A DNA stretch of 64,000 nucleotides, taken from Xylogone sp. PMI_703. Its lineage: Eukaryota; Ascomycota; Leotiomycetes. The stretch covers positions 868,001 through 932,000 of the forward strand of contig JAJTUQ010000006.1 of NCBI GenBank assembly GCA_021399445.1, read 5' to 3'. The notes under the pieces are model-generated. The model was given only the letters and a program-made list of their open reading frames with translations, was not told the origin of the DNA and did not search any database. Numbering within the stretch: the stretch's first letter is position 1; each line of letters starts with the position of its first letter. A program made the position numbers and the translations under genes. Positions 44,944-56,792 of the stretch are shown here, piece by piece.

Positions 44944-45971
44944 TTTTAGAAGTTTAATGATGAGAAAACTATAAAAAGCACGTTTAGATGAAGGTTCCTT
45001 GTAATTTTTTTAATTTTTTTTAATGAAGAACGAAGTATTTTTTAAGCATTGGACTCCTCCATTCCCCCTTTCTCTCCATCCTAGGAATATACTATCATCA
45101 ATCACTACCGTCATGGCCTTTTAGACATGGGGAGAATACAGAAAGGAAGGAAGTGGAGAGGAATAACTACGTGTATACTAACTGGATCGTCACTTCTTAT
45201 GGATGAGAAGATGCGCTCCCATTCCCCATTCTTCGTTTACCGTGTAAAAATCACGGGTTATAGAGATTACCGATTTGTTGATGTTACACATGTATTTTAT
45301 ACGAGGAATTCTAGGCTCCCAATGGCATGACCTATCTATTTTGTTTGAAAAAGCATATTCACTTTCGTATCCATCCGTCTTAGGTCAGTCACCAAAAATG
45401 CGAACAATCTCGTATGGATTATTAGAGTGATTCCCCTTTTCCAGTTGAATTTATGACTAGTCTTTTCCCTCAGCACACATCTTTTGCATTTCGCAATCAT
45501 CGCAGAACAAAAAAGAGCTCCAAGGGCGAGGGTCCAACAGCTGGTGGAAGAAAATCGAAAGAGTAGCAAAATCAAAGAGGCATGCTATTTGTTTGTGTTT
45601 CCCACATTGGAACTCCCTAAACGCCTCCCAGCTTGGACCTAAGCCCGCTTGCTGGTTCAAAATAATCCAAAGTCAAAAGATCCGTAGCCCCCCTGACCCC
45701 TTAAAATCCCAGCCGGCCCCTTAGGAAAAAATGCCACCAAGAGTTACTAAAGACAAGCAATTGCGTACAAACAGTCGTTTAAAATGAAAGCAGGAGCTAA
45801 TAGAACGTATTTACGATCGGAGAGGTGTGATGCGGGCCCCATTTACATGTTTGCCGGCAGACCGTCAGCATGCAATTGGCGGCTGTCGGTGGTGTCAGTG
45901 AGGGTCTTTATATTTCCATCGATGGCAATGGAGTTTATGGGAACAGCCAAAGGGAAGGGAGAGTGTATTAC
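44944..45971. other. Convergent intergenic region
   Basis: About 1 kb between the transporter and the bZIP gene. No gene recognised; a T-rich run lies at about 45006-45022. Confidence 0.6.
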
Positions 45972-47172
45972 CTACACAGCTTCTTCTCCATGCTTATTTC
46001 CCGAGTTTAATCCCGCCGCAGCCAATGTCCTGGCCGCGCTCGCTTGCAGGGAGCTCATGGGTGCCAAAGGAGCGATTCCTGCGCCGCCCTCATGTCGCTG
46101 TTGCAAATGCTCCAGTCCATGAGTTGACGATTCCTGTCTGGAGGCCGCATTCTGGGGATGGCTCAGATTAATGTTTGGAGGTGGTTGTGGATACTCGCCC
46201 TGGGACTCGATGAGGCGGGACTGGAGATGGATGATGTACTCGCGAAGGCTGTAATTCTCGGTCTGAATCGCCTTGTAGTTGTCTTCCAAAGCATTCATTT
46301 CCCGGACTTGCTCCTCGAGTTTTTTGATGTATCCTTCCTTGCGTTGACGGAAAGCTCGCTGTTAGAATGTTACGTAAGCCCAATGTGTTCCCAAATTTAA
46401 ATGTGGTCCGGCTTATTTTGGCCAAGGTGAGATTGTTGATGACATGAGAATTGACAAAGCAAGGCAATGTCCAATACCTCGTCATACTTTTCTGACGAAA
46501 TGTCAAGACCAACCACCACATATTGTCGCACCTCCCAATCATCCACAATCGTCACTAAACATGTGCAATCACAGTCGCATCTGAACGACCACGCGAAAAT
46601 ACAAATTCTAGCATCACGTACCTGAGCTGCTCGGTTCTGGGCTGCGCGCTTCGATTGCGACAATTCTCTCTTCCCAGCCTTGCGGCCATCGCCCATAGTG
46701 TCATCAGCACTTTCGGCACCTGTGTTCATCATCCCGTGATTACCGCCGATGGAAGGATCGATGTTATGATCGCGAGGGCTGGCACTGCTAGAAGGCTGTA
46801 CGTCGTTGTAGCCATGCGGCGGTGGAGGAGCAGATGAGGGAGCTCCGGTATTGATGACAGCAGCAAGTTGCGCTCTTAAATCTGAAGGTGGCGCAAAAGC
46901 AATTTGTCAGTACTCGGCCAACCCGGAATGCGGATATATCTCGCTGCCTGCAGATGGAATGGGAATGAAGAGAAGTGGAGAGCTTTGAGGCCTGCTGATG
47001 GTAGCTGGCATGGAAGTCTAGTTCCAGACCTCCTTTCGGTATTCGAGTGGCACGTATATAGGTGCTCTCTCAACTCTCGCCGTCATGCAATTGCATCTAC
47101 GACAGTAGGTTTCTCTTGCATGCCACTTCTATATATGCTAGTTGAATTACACTCACCATTGTCGGCACTCAT
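45972..47172 (-). CDS. bZIP transcription factor, KapC/AP-1-like
   Basis: 220-residue nuclear regulator. Exons are 47172-47157 (coding MSADN plus one base), 46881-46622 and 46358-45972; phases close. The basic region is KRELSQSKRAAQNRAAQRAF, then RQRKEGYIKKLEEQV, of the fungal Yap type (NxxAQxxFR). The leucine-zipper part includes YKAIQTENYSLREYIIHLQS and ends before EYPQPPPNINL. This region closely resembles the KapC group of Aspergillus and relatives. Both introns are long for this window (275 and 263 nt), and the second cuts exactly inside the basic region between Gln and Arg. The C-terminal end at GKHGEEAV-like residues is the first stop; a further intron there cannot be excluded. About 6.5 kb of gene-free DNA lies upstream. 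Confidence 0.85.
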
Positions 47173-50100
47173 TTCCTGCGGCTCGTGAGTCAGCTTTATA
47201 GAACACAAGAGTGGTTAGAAATTCTCCGTATATGGAAGCTGGTGGGCTGAAGAAATGGAATAGCGCGTGCGACCTGCAGCAAGAGCACCAAGCAAGAAGT
47301 GCGCTGATGAAGCAAGGCCTCTGGCAAGGCCCTGGGGGATATTATGGGGGAGGGGTAGCTAGGGAACGAGCTGGCAAGCAAGCCCGCAAGCAAGCAGAGG
47401 CGGGCAACCGTGTTGTTCACCACAGTTACCCGAGTTCCCAGCAGCGGAAGATTTGTGATTGTATGTGTGCGTTATGTGAAGATGTGCTCTGGTGTGCAGC
47501 AAGGGAAGCTAGGAGAGGTACGTACCTGCTTGTTCTGCATCGGCGCAGGAGCAATGGACTGCATGACTGCGTCTGGCCCGGAGGAAGCTGGGCGAGGGCT
47601 GGAGAGGGACGAAGGAAGGTCTTGGTCTGGAAAGGCGTCGGGAGCTGGAGCGTTAATAATAAAAGTCACCAGGCACTAATTCAACCGCGGTGAAGGGGCC
47701 CGACAGTTCCCAGCAATGGGACAAGCAGGATGAAGTAAGGATGCGTGTTATGGTAAGGTAGTTATTAGAGGGTAGGGGAAAAGGCGTACCACCAGTGATT
47801 AGGAAATTTATCTGGGCGCGCGCCAGTTTTCGAGGGCTCCGGTGCTGGGGATCCGATGATTTCACCACCAGCGCTGGGGCTGCAGCAGCGGGCCCACACG
47901 ACACCGCCGACATGGGCTGGATGCGCGTGCAGCGAGATGTTGCAGGCGGGCACGTGACTCTCGGAATGCACGGGTGTGGTAAGGAATCAGTAAGCGGGTT
48001 TCGCGCTTCTGCTGCTGCTGCTCAAGGTTGCTTTGTCGCTGGTTAGGTAAGGAGGAGAGCGAGACGACCGAGGCGACCAAAAGACAGCCAACAAGACGAA
48101 CCAAGAAGACCGAAGAGACCCAGCATCGACGCTTTCAGCGTCGCGGAGTTAAACAGTTCCTCCTCCAGCTCCATTCGCCGCTGGCCACGGCGAAGCCGCA
48201 GCAGCCTATTTATGTATTTATGATTATTGCCGTGGATGTGGGTGATGACTGTGCGAATCATTCCAGTATCGCGCCGACCCGGTACAGGGCCATACAGGGC
48301 CATCGCACGAGTACGAGCAGATACTAGCTATTACTGAGTCGTACAGCTCCAGGCGCGTCCAACTACCGTACCACTCAACTGCTCCTGGCCGCTGCTGCTG
48401 CTTCTCCTCCACCTCTCTCCACCCACGAAGCTCCAGAACCACCTAACCGTCTCTCCACCTCTCGCACCTCCAAGCGTTGATTGATGAATGGACTTGCTAT
48501 TTCCATTTACGTTTCTTTACGTGCGTATCAAACCGTATAGAACGCGGTACAGGAGCAGCAATTATCAACGACGGGCTGCCATCCTCTGGTTGGCTCACGT
48601 TCTTTGGACTCCGTCTTCCATGCCCGCCTCCGCTGGATTACATAGCAATGGCCTCCTCTCGCTTTTCCTTCGCAACATGTATCCCTTCGCAGATCGAGCG
48701 GAACGAGCACGAGGGATTGGCCACTGAGCCAGACCCCGTAGGCAGGCGGATAAGTCATCAGCTGGCCGTCGACGTCGAACGATTGGGTCCCGCGAGGCTC
48801 GAAAAGCCAAGCCCATCTGCGATGCAGCGGCCTTTCACCTCACCTTGCTTGACCGCGGCATGCCAGGACCCAAATTCCAAACAATCGCCATACCGCAATG
48901 GCTCCAAGACGCCTTCGCCAGGGGGATGGGGGCGTACGGCAAAAGCAAAAGCAAGACGAGAACGCAGACATGGCAGGGGGGAAGGGAGCTGGCTTACGCA
49001 ATCAATTACCAAACGCTGCGGCGACCGCGGACGGCTTGCTGAGTAAAGCCCGGGCTTGGCGGACTCCTCAGGAGACCGCGATCTCCATACGCACCAACGG
49101 ATCGCTTCAAGCCCTCAGGTCTCTCCAGAGATGTGGACCTGATTATTATGCTGTATTTCAAAGAGGAGTTGTACGTATGACATTGTACAACAGCGCAAAG
49201 CACACGCACTTAGCTACGTAAGTTACCACGTCCACGATACATATACTGTACTAGCCGGACCAAAGACAAACTACCTCCGCCGATAGCTCGGAAGTGATGG
49301 TCGAAAGGAGTCCAGATACAGTACAGGAAATTCCGTGCAGGTAGTTCCGGCGGGCAGAGCGGAACCAATCGCACGGATCCGTTAATGATACGAAGCGAGG
49401 GGATATGACGCTGCTCTGCAGTTTTTTACATGACTCTCCCTCCAATCTCGTGGAAAAGGCAATCATGATGTTGCTCCAAGCCCCAATAATAATAACAATA
49501 GAGGGGTTTCAGTCACGATTTATTACTTGGCATATACGACGGCCATGGTTTAGTCACCTTGAACCCATCCACATTGGAGTTGTTGTCGCTCTATTATTGC
49601 TGATAACAAGAGTGGTACTCTGTACGTCTCAACAACCTTTACCCGATCGTGCGTCCGCAGATGAGGGCCGTTCTTCTGGCATGCGGCTTCTCTGATACTT
49701 CCACAGGACCAAGCATGGGGCATTTCCCAGCAACTTCTCCTACCCGCATCCATGTTACCCTTCGCCAGAACGCACAGGAAATGAGGCAATGTCCGCAACG
49801 GGCAAAAATGTGCTTCCCGTCCACTAGTATCATTCTCAAGACATTACATTCCCGATTTGTCCAGCGTTTTCAGGTTGATTCCTCAACAACTGAGCTGATT
49901 GAGTGGCGGAGCTGTCTGGCCTCTTGAGACGAATTGGTGCCCCGTTCTCCGCTACTACCGGACCGAACGATATTCGGTGCTGGCCTGTATCATGTCTCCT
50001 GTGTCGGTGCAGGATGGAGTAGGTACAGGACAACCATCCACTCTCCATCGCGCCCACGTCCTTGACAATAGTCCAGAGGTGATAATCAGGAGGCAGGCGT

Positions 50101-53100
50101 GGCATCCAGCCTTAGGGCACACGGGTGGGCTAGGCCGCTGGGTGTCGCTTCGGCCGCTTGGGCGGCTCCCGGCTATGGGGAAACACGCCCTTGACCCAGA
50201 ACAGCATTTGTAGCAGTCCAGTCAGCAGGTTTAGGTTCGCGCGGAGGAAGGACACGGCACTTGTCCTATCTCCGATGGATGCATTGCGAGACTCGCAGAG
50301 TCATGAAACCCTATCGCCGCCGCATCAGATAATGAGAGGTTGTCCAGGATAAAAGTTGTACTACGACTTTGATGATTAACATTTTTTCTTCCATCATGGA
50401 GGTGCAAAGTAGTGACAGCGCCTCTACTGGTACTCGCGCTGGCACTGGTACCAATTCTGCAATTTTGGTTGTCATGTTTTCCTAAAGCATGAACCCACCA
50501 TCACAACTTGAGTTGTGGGGATGCAGGCAGGCGTGGCAGCATCGGAGGCAAAATGCAACCCGCGGGGTGAGACCACAAGAAAGGTCCCTGGCTTGGGCGC
50601 CTCAATATGAGGTTATTATTCATCGATTAGTGTGCAGCCCGAGAGGCCGACTTCTTAGTCTGGTAGGAACTGCGGGAGGTTAGGTCGAAACAGGAATCTC
50701 GAATATTAATCACTAATTAGTAATCTCTTGAGCGTCTAGACCACCTCTTGTCGTGTTGCACTGCGGAGTGGACTTGGCGGTAAGTCTTGCTCTATTTGGA
50801 GAACGAGCAACTATTCGATCTACGGAGTACAGAACAATGTTGAGAGCAACACAAACAGGCCTGTGCAGTAGCAGGAACTACCACTCTACGGTAGCTGCTC
50901 AGGGTGGTAGTTAACTGCCCCTTAGCACGTGCGTGCCATGCAGTACGTACTGTATCCCTTCCTCCCGGTGAGAATGGTGATTCTCACCTCATCTAGCCTT
51001 ACTTCAGGGGTAGTTCGGCGACCAATCACGCAGACCTAACCTTATTCAGCCTTCTTTTCGGATGATGTCTACATTTTGTCTTGAATAATCTTCCTATGTA
51101 GATCAGACAGTCGGAGTCTCGTTGTTACAGTACGGTCCGATCAGCAACGTGCCGGACAGCATGTCGCCCCGACGTACCAAATGAGTGGGTACACCCTGCA
51201 GTAAAGCAAGCTGGGTATCTATGCTTCCGAGCAGATCATCGTGGATACATGTCGAGTTAATTATTACCAGTTACACGTTCTCGGGAGCTTTTAGTTTCCG
51301 AGAGGTGCTGTGGATACGTATGATGGCAAGTATAAGTAATACATGAGTAATACCCTGAGTATCAACCCACATTCGCCGTGCTCGGATGTTTTAACTGGAT
51401 TCCTACAGACTATCTTATGGAATACTGGAGGTGTATTAAGAGTTTTTGCCTTCAAGTCCATCACCAATTGGGCGTATCTGACCAGACAGGACACATAACT
51501 AGCGGATGACTACCACTGCTATCATAATCGATCTATTCAGGGAACAGAGACGTCCAGACGATTGCTAAACAAGGTTAAAAATATACTCGGCGTGAAGAAA
51601 AATAGAGCAAGCAGCTTAGAGATGAGTTAGATAAGTTAGGGAATATGACATCCCGGTCAGTGCATGTACGCTTATGGTTAAGAACTTCATACTTACTTTG
51701 TACAGTAAGTACAGTACAGTCGTATCTGCACTTGTATTGCATTGCACTGCACGGCTTGTCTTGTGAGAAGGCCTAATACGAGCAAAGAAACTCAACTGCA
51801 TCTTGAAACGCGGCTCCCACACGAAAACCGTTTTGAGATAGGAAAAGTCCAGACGACGCAGCCAATAACAGCAGATATGCAAGCAACCCCTAGCAGTAAC
51901 TAACTTTTGATTCCCGTCTAGAAAAGCTTCCAGAACAGCGCTCAGCCTTCAGACTTTCCTTCTTCTCTCACACAAACTCCCTTCAGGGGCATTAGCCCCA
52001 ATCGTGTCATCTCTTTCTCCACATCCTCTAGCATGACCTTAATAATCAGTCTCTTAAAGAAAAAAGACACGGCTCAACTCCAAAAGTGGAAATCATGCGC
52101 GCTTCTCTTTCCTAAAATGAAAAACGACCAAAAACCGAGGGGAACTTTCCGTCTGACATAACCCACCCCAGACAGCGCAAGGGCTAGTTAAGTTATTAAT
52201 TAGCTTTGGCTAAGGTTAGTCTCATGCCAAGCAGCTCATGTCATCATGCATACATTAATTACATGATCCTCTATCCTTTTCTTTTTGTCTGTGTGTATGG
52301 ATGGCTTCTGCCCTACGGAGATCCGTGTGCGGAAGTCCCCCGTACCCTGTTGTTGATGCTTTGCGGGCACTGCGGGCGGTGCGGGTTAAGTAAGCTCTAC
52401 CGTACCTTTGACTGTACATACTGTACGGATCTGTACGATAAATTAACGATTGCAAGGATCACGATAGTAGGATTCAATGTCAAAGCAACGAGAACGACGA
52501 TGACACAGCATGGTATTCTTTACTTTTTTATCTGCATTTTTGTCTCTTCTTGGCAACGATAGCTGACGATGATGGTGGCATCTTTTCTCTTTGATCCGAG
52601 CATATCCGGAATGATTCCAGATGCCAATGCCAATGCCAATTCTAACTGCGGAACGGTACAACTATCCGAATGTATCCGAACTAGTGGATGATCAAATAAT
52701 CAAATAATCAAAAGTACTGTGCCGGTGTCTCGATTAGGTGTTTGGTCTCCTTATCGTACTAGCTGTAGGCGTCTCGGGGCTCGGCGCTGGGCGCTGGGAT
52801 TTACATTCCCACATCCATGGATTTAAACGACCACCTACGCAGTACGCCCTTCTTTTCTTGGTCGTCGTACGGAGTATTCCTAAGCATTTACATAAAGATG
52901 CCGTAGCTACGACATGGCCTTGGTATATAGCGCGCATACTATATTTCCTGGGGACCGGGGGTGCGGATAGGTACGACGTGCATCGTGGAGGGCAATAAAG
53001 ACCGGCGGCGATTTCAAGCGTCTTCTTGTACTTACAGTACGGTACAGTACATAGGCTGTGCCGGAGAAGTCTCCAATGGAGTTATCCGCCTCGTACCTCG

Positions 53101-53694
53101 GGAAATAACCGATTTCTTGGACCTTCTGGTTTAGTACAGTAACAGCACGTCCTTGCAGGCACGGTGATTTACGCCCTTGGGAATGGTTGATATGAAGACA
53201 GTACTCTGTACGCGTCTTCCATTGGGCAGTTAGATGCCCCGAAGATCCAGCGAACCCGTCGTGCTGGACACTCGCACTTCGCTCTTGCTGTTTGCTCGTT
53301 CTTTCATGCACTGAGGCCCCTGGTTCTATCTGTTTTAAGTTGGTGCTCGTTCACCATACGCTTAATCCCACCTCCTCTGTCTTCTTTCTCTCCCGCCCGC
53401 TCCAGTTCCGCCCCACTCGCAAATAGTTTCCGCACCAGGGGACTGAGCAAATAGATACTCGTTGCGTACTGTTACTGCGACAGTTGCAATAGCCTATTGA
53501 CAGAAGAGGACCAAGACCAAGAGACCCGTCTGCATCTGCCGCGGAGTTCCTTTGTCACAAAGAAGCAGCAGAAGAAGAAGGGAGCTAGGAACTGAGAGAC
53601 TAGATCCAGAGGAGGAAATTGGAAGCGTCCAAATCAATCCCCCTACATCGCCTTACCAAGCATAACACACCTACACCTGTCACATTTCACCATC
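47173..53694. other. Long gene-poor region between the bZIP gene and PCD
   Basis: About 6.5 kb with no protein gene I can support: the open frames are short, overlap on both strands and show no family motifs. The first part (47.2-50.5 kb) is GC-richer with triplet-like runs (GCTGCTGCTGCT at about 48010). The part from about 50.8 to 53.2 kb is studded with GTAC words, including the palindrome CAGTACGTACTG (50941-50952) and dense groups near 51700-51720, 52400-52440 and 53028-53050. Short tandem repeats occur: GCCAAT three times at 52623-52640, and an ATCAAATA-type repeat near 52690-52708. It may hold long 5' leaders, regulatory DNA or non-coding RNAs. Confidence 0.6.
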
Positions 53695-55131
53695 ATGCAG
53701 TCGACCAAATTCCTGGCCCACCGCGCAGTGCAGCATCGGTTAATGCTGGGTATTGCTCCATTCTTCCAGCAGACCCCGAGTCGCCGATTGTTACCTCAGA
53801 CAAGGAGCTCCAGTACCGGTAAATGTACCAGTAGCAGTGGTACCACTATGCGCGGCGGAGCGGGAGGCGGACGTCGGCACCGCCCGTGGAAAGACCCCGC
53901 CATCTCCGCTCGCACCACTCAGCAATCCTCCTGCTTCTGCTCCTCTGGCTTAGCAAAGAGGACGATAAGCACTACCACCACTGGATCTCCGTCTGAGAGA
54001 AGGAGTTATAGTAGCAGTAGCAGTCGTCACACAACGATGACTGAACCAGTCTTCGCTGATGCGTCGGGGGTTGATGTCGAAGTACTGAAGAAGGAACTGG
54101 AGGGGCTGTTGGTGGGAGAGGGTGGAGGGAGGTGGAGGCTTACGCAGAAGGGGAATGGTGTTGAGAGGAGCTTTCGGTTCAAGGGGTTTAAGAAGGCGTG
54201 GGTGAGTCTTTATTCTTCCGCTTTTCCTTTTTCTGTTTTCTGGTTCTTTTTCGGGAGTTGAAGAACTCTCTTTATATCTTTACTTGGATACCCCTTTCTC
54301 TATATATCCGTACCGTTTTTGGTTTGATATCTTGTTTGAGAGAGGACATCTGATTCCAAGAGGTGGTTGATGCGGTCTTGATCTTATAATGGTGTTTCTT
54401 TGTCATTCAAGGAAATGACGTTATCCACCACGTAAGAGATAAGAGATGGGCGTAGGAGTGTTATAGATTCTTTGCTTGCTCTGCTGCTGTGATTGTATTA
54501 TTTGAGATGCTCGTTACATGCATTCTGCCATGGCCCTGGATTGCTTGATGTTATTACGACCATATACAGCAGTGCTAATAATACCTGCCGGTAGGAGTTC
54601 ATGGACACCGTTGCCAAGGAGTGTCAGGTGAAGAAACATCATCCGGAATGGTCTAATGTAAGTCCATTATGCTTCTATTTTTAATTATGAGTTCTGTCTA
54701 TGCGTTCTTTTGTTTCTACATGCCTTGTGGGTAGAGGTAAATGTGACAAGCTTTATCTCGTCAGGCTAGTATTGCTACTTTATTATAACTACTATGATGT
54801 ATGACTTTTAATCACGCCAATGCTACGAAAACGTCCCTGACATTACACATATTGAACTACTTCTTTCTCTATCGCACAGGGATACAAGATGTCTCATGTC
54901 CAACTAACCTTCAAACAGGTCTACAACACAACCTTCATCCGCTGGACAACTCACTCCCCGCCCGGCCTTACAGAAAAAGACCTCATCATGGCACGATACT
55001 GTGATGAGATTGCGGCCAAGTGTGGCGAAGTGGAGGTTCCTCCTGAGGAGGTAGGCGGCGTGGGTAAAGATTTAGCTGACCAAGTTGCCGATGTAGCTGG
55101 GGACTGTTGTGTTCCTAAGAAGAAGGCTTGA
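53695..55131 (+). CDS. Pterin-4a-carbinolamine dehydratase with long N-terminal extension
   Basis: Exons 53695-54201, 54595-54657 and 54919-55131 give 260 residues. The C-terminal 145 or so residues are a PCD/DCoH domain: FKGFKKAWEFMDTVAKECQV, the signature KKHHPEWSN, then VYNTTFIRWTTHSPPGLTEK and MARYCDEIAAKCG. PCD dehydrates 4a-hydroxytetrahydropterin during pterin recycling. The first 113 residues are Arg/Ser/Thr-rich, start MQSTKFLAHRAVQHRLML and lack acids, which looks like a mitochondrial presequence plus linker. An in-frame Met (MTEPVFADASG) lies at the usual start of the domain and could give a cytosolic form. Introns are long (393 and 261 nt), and both precede well conserved exons. 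Confidence 0.9.
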
Positions 55132-56792
55132 TGGAATGTACGAGTCTTACAGGCGCAATGCAGAAGTGGTGGGGAATGGAGCCACACTGGACCCGATATC
55201 CAGTCCGATGGATTGGGACTTTCAGACCTGTTCGAAGTCGATCTTCTTGTAAATCGACAGCTGGGTATTTTCGGCCATCATCATTCCGAATTTATTGGCT
55301 ATCCTCCTTGGTTCCGTAAATCTATTTCGTAGATCCAGTGGATTCGAAGTAGATATCTATCACGATGATGTGAATGTATAATACCGTTCTATATACCAGG
55401 TAAAGCACAATTAGCTAGTATAGGCTCAATAGCAAGAAAAGATGAACGAAAGGAGATCTCGGTCTCCTTATTCGATGTCCCTTATGACCACAAAAATCAT
55501 ACCAGTGCCATTTGCTATGTCAAGTAAAAAGCGATGAGATTTGGAAATGTCATAATATTGCAGCAAGGCTTACAGTCCGAGAGACACCCTATTACAGAAA
55601 TAAACACTATACCAGTCTCAGTCCCAGAGCAGTAGAATAATACCTCAATCTGTTGTCCCCGAGCTCACCACAACCCCTAAAAACACTACTCCTTCTTATC
55701 ATACTTCTTCTCCACCAAAGAGCTAAGAATACTCAACACAACCCCAAAAAGAGGCACCCCACTCCGTAACAAAAGCAACAAAACAGTGCTGTGCTAGGTG
55801 TAATAGTCAGGTCGAACTGTAGCTAGAGCGAGGAAGTAAATGCCAATCCTAAAATAAAAATACTGCCTTCCACTGAAAATTAACCATCGCCTAGACGACA
55901 AAAGAGCTCAAGCCATACAGTTATCACATCATGGCGTGAGCTTCGTATGCCTTACATCTCCCCTAATATATCAGGTGTTCTTGCAAGTTTCACTATTAGG
56001 ATTGGCTCCCTTGTGAGAAATCACATATCCAGAGACCTGCAAACCTGACCTGAGACTCTGCTAGAGGGGCGCTGTTTGCTGCTCCTTGTAGTAGTGGGTG
56101 CTTATTCGAGGATATAGCGAAGTATACTGGGAAGTTCGAAATTAGCACTGTGTCCGAGACACAGTAACGATCTTGGAGTGGCTTAAGTACAGACGATCTT
56201 GAGTGAACAAAAGCAACAATTCATATCATGCATCATAGTAGCATAGGCAGACTTATCAAATATATCATCAATAATATAAATTCTTCCATACATCTGAAGG
56301 ATGCACACCCTATTGGACAAAGGTCTCCACTCAATTCATGCTATAGCAAAATATAACTATATATATGAACGACATCTCTCACACATAACGATGTAACAAG
56401 AAAGAAAGAGATGTAGAAAGTAGAGTGTTCTCAATAAGCTAAAAAAGAGCCACAGCTCTCGCGCCTGATTCCCTATGAATGGATTAATGCGAGACCGCCG
56501 ACCCCCCTATGTAGACAATAAAAGCAATCCCCTGGAAACTCCTTGCTAAAGTGCGTGTATGATTGATCGTTATAGGAAGTCAACTGAAAAGAAAATGCAG
56601 AGCGGAAAGGAGTCCATCGTGGGGCGGTTTCCATAATGCTTCATAAGCATTGTATCTCTCTCTTCATCCCCATCGTATATTCCATGCAAAACCTGATCCT
56701 GATTATAGATAGTTCCCTCTATCTCCATAATGTCCTCATTGTATCGTGCAAAGTCTCGCTGTTTTCGTTCGTTCGTCCATTCATCCACTCGT
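55132..56792. other. Convergent intergenic region with a dispersed repeat
   Basis: About 1.7 kb between PCD and the RBR ligase gene. Holds repeat copy B (55897-56110). A minus-strand open stretch at about 55686-55790 codes for a hydrophobic segment ending in EKKYDKKE and has an intron-3'-end-like sequence before it; I cannot join it to a start, so it is not called as a gene. Confidence 0.5.
55897..56110 (+). repeat. Dispersed repeat, copy B
   Basis: Same orientation match to 1188-1380. Copy B has a short extra stretch around 56018-56036 relative to copy A, and many differences are transitions. Similarity may trail on for another 30 bp at the right side in both copies. Confidence 0.75.

Noticed and set aside
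48477..49046. 189-codon open frame in the gene-poor region
   Set aside because: Overlapped by frames on both strands, with no recognisable protein features; probably a chance frame in GC-rich DNA.
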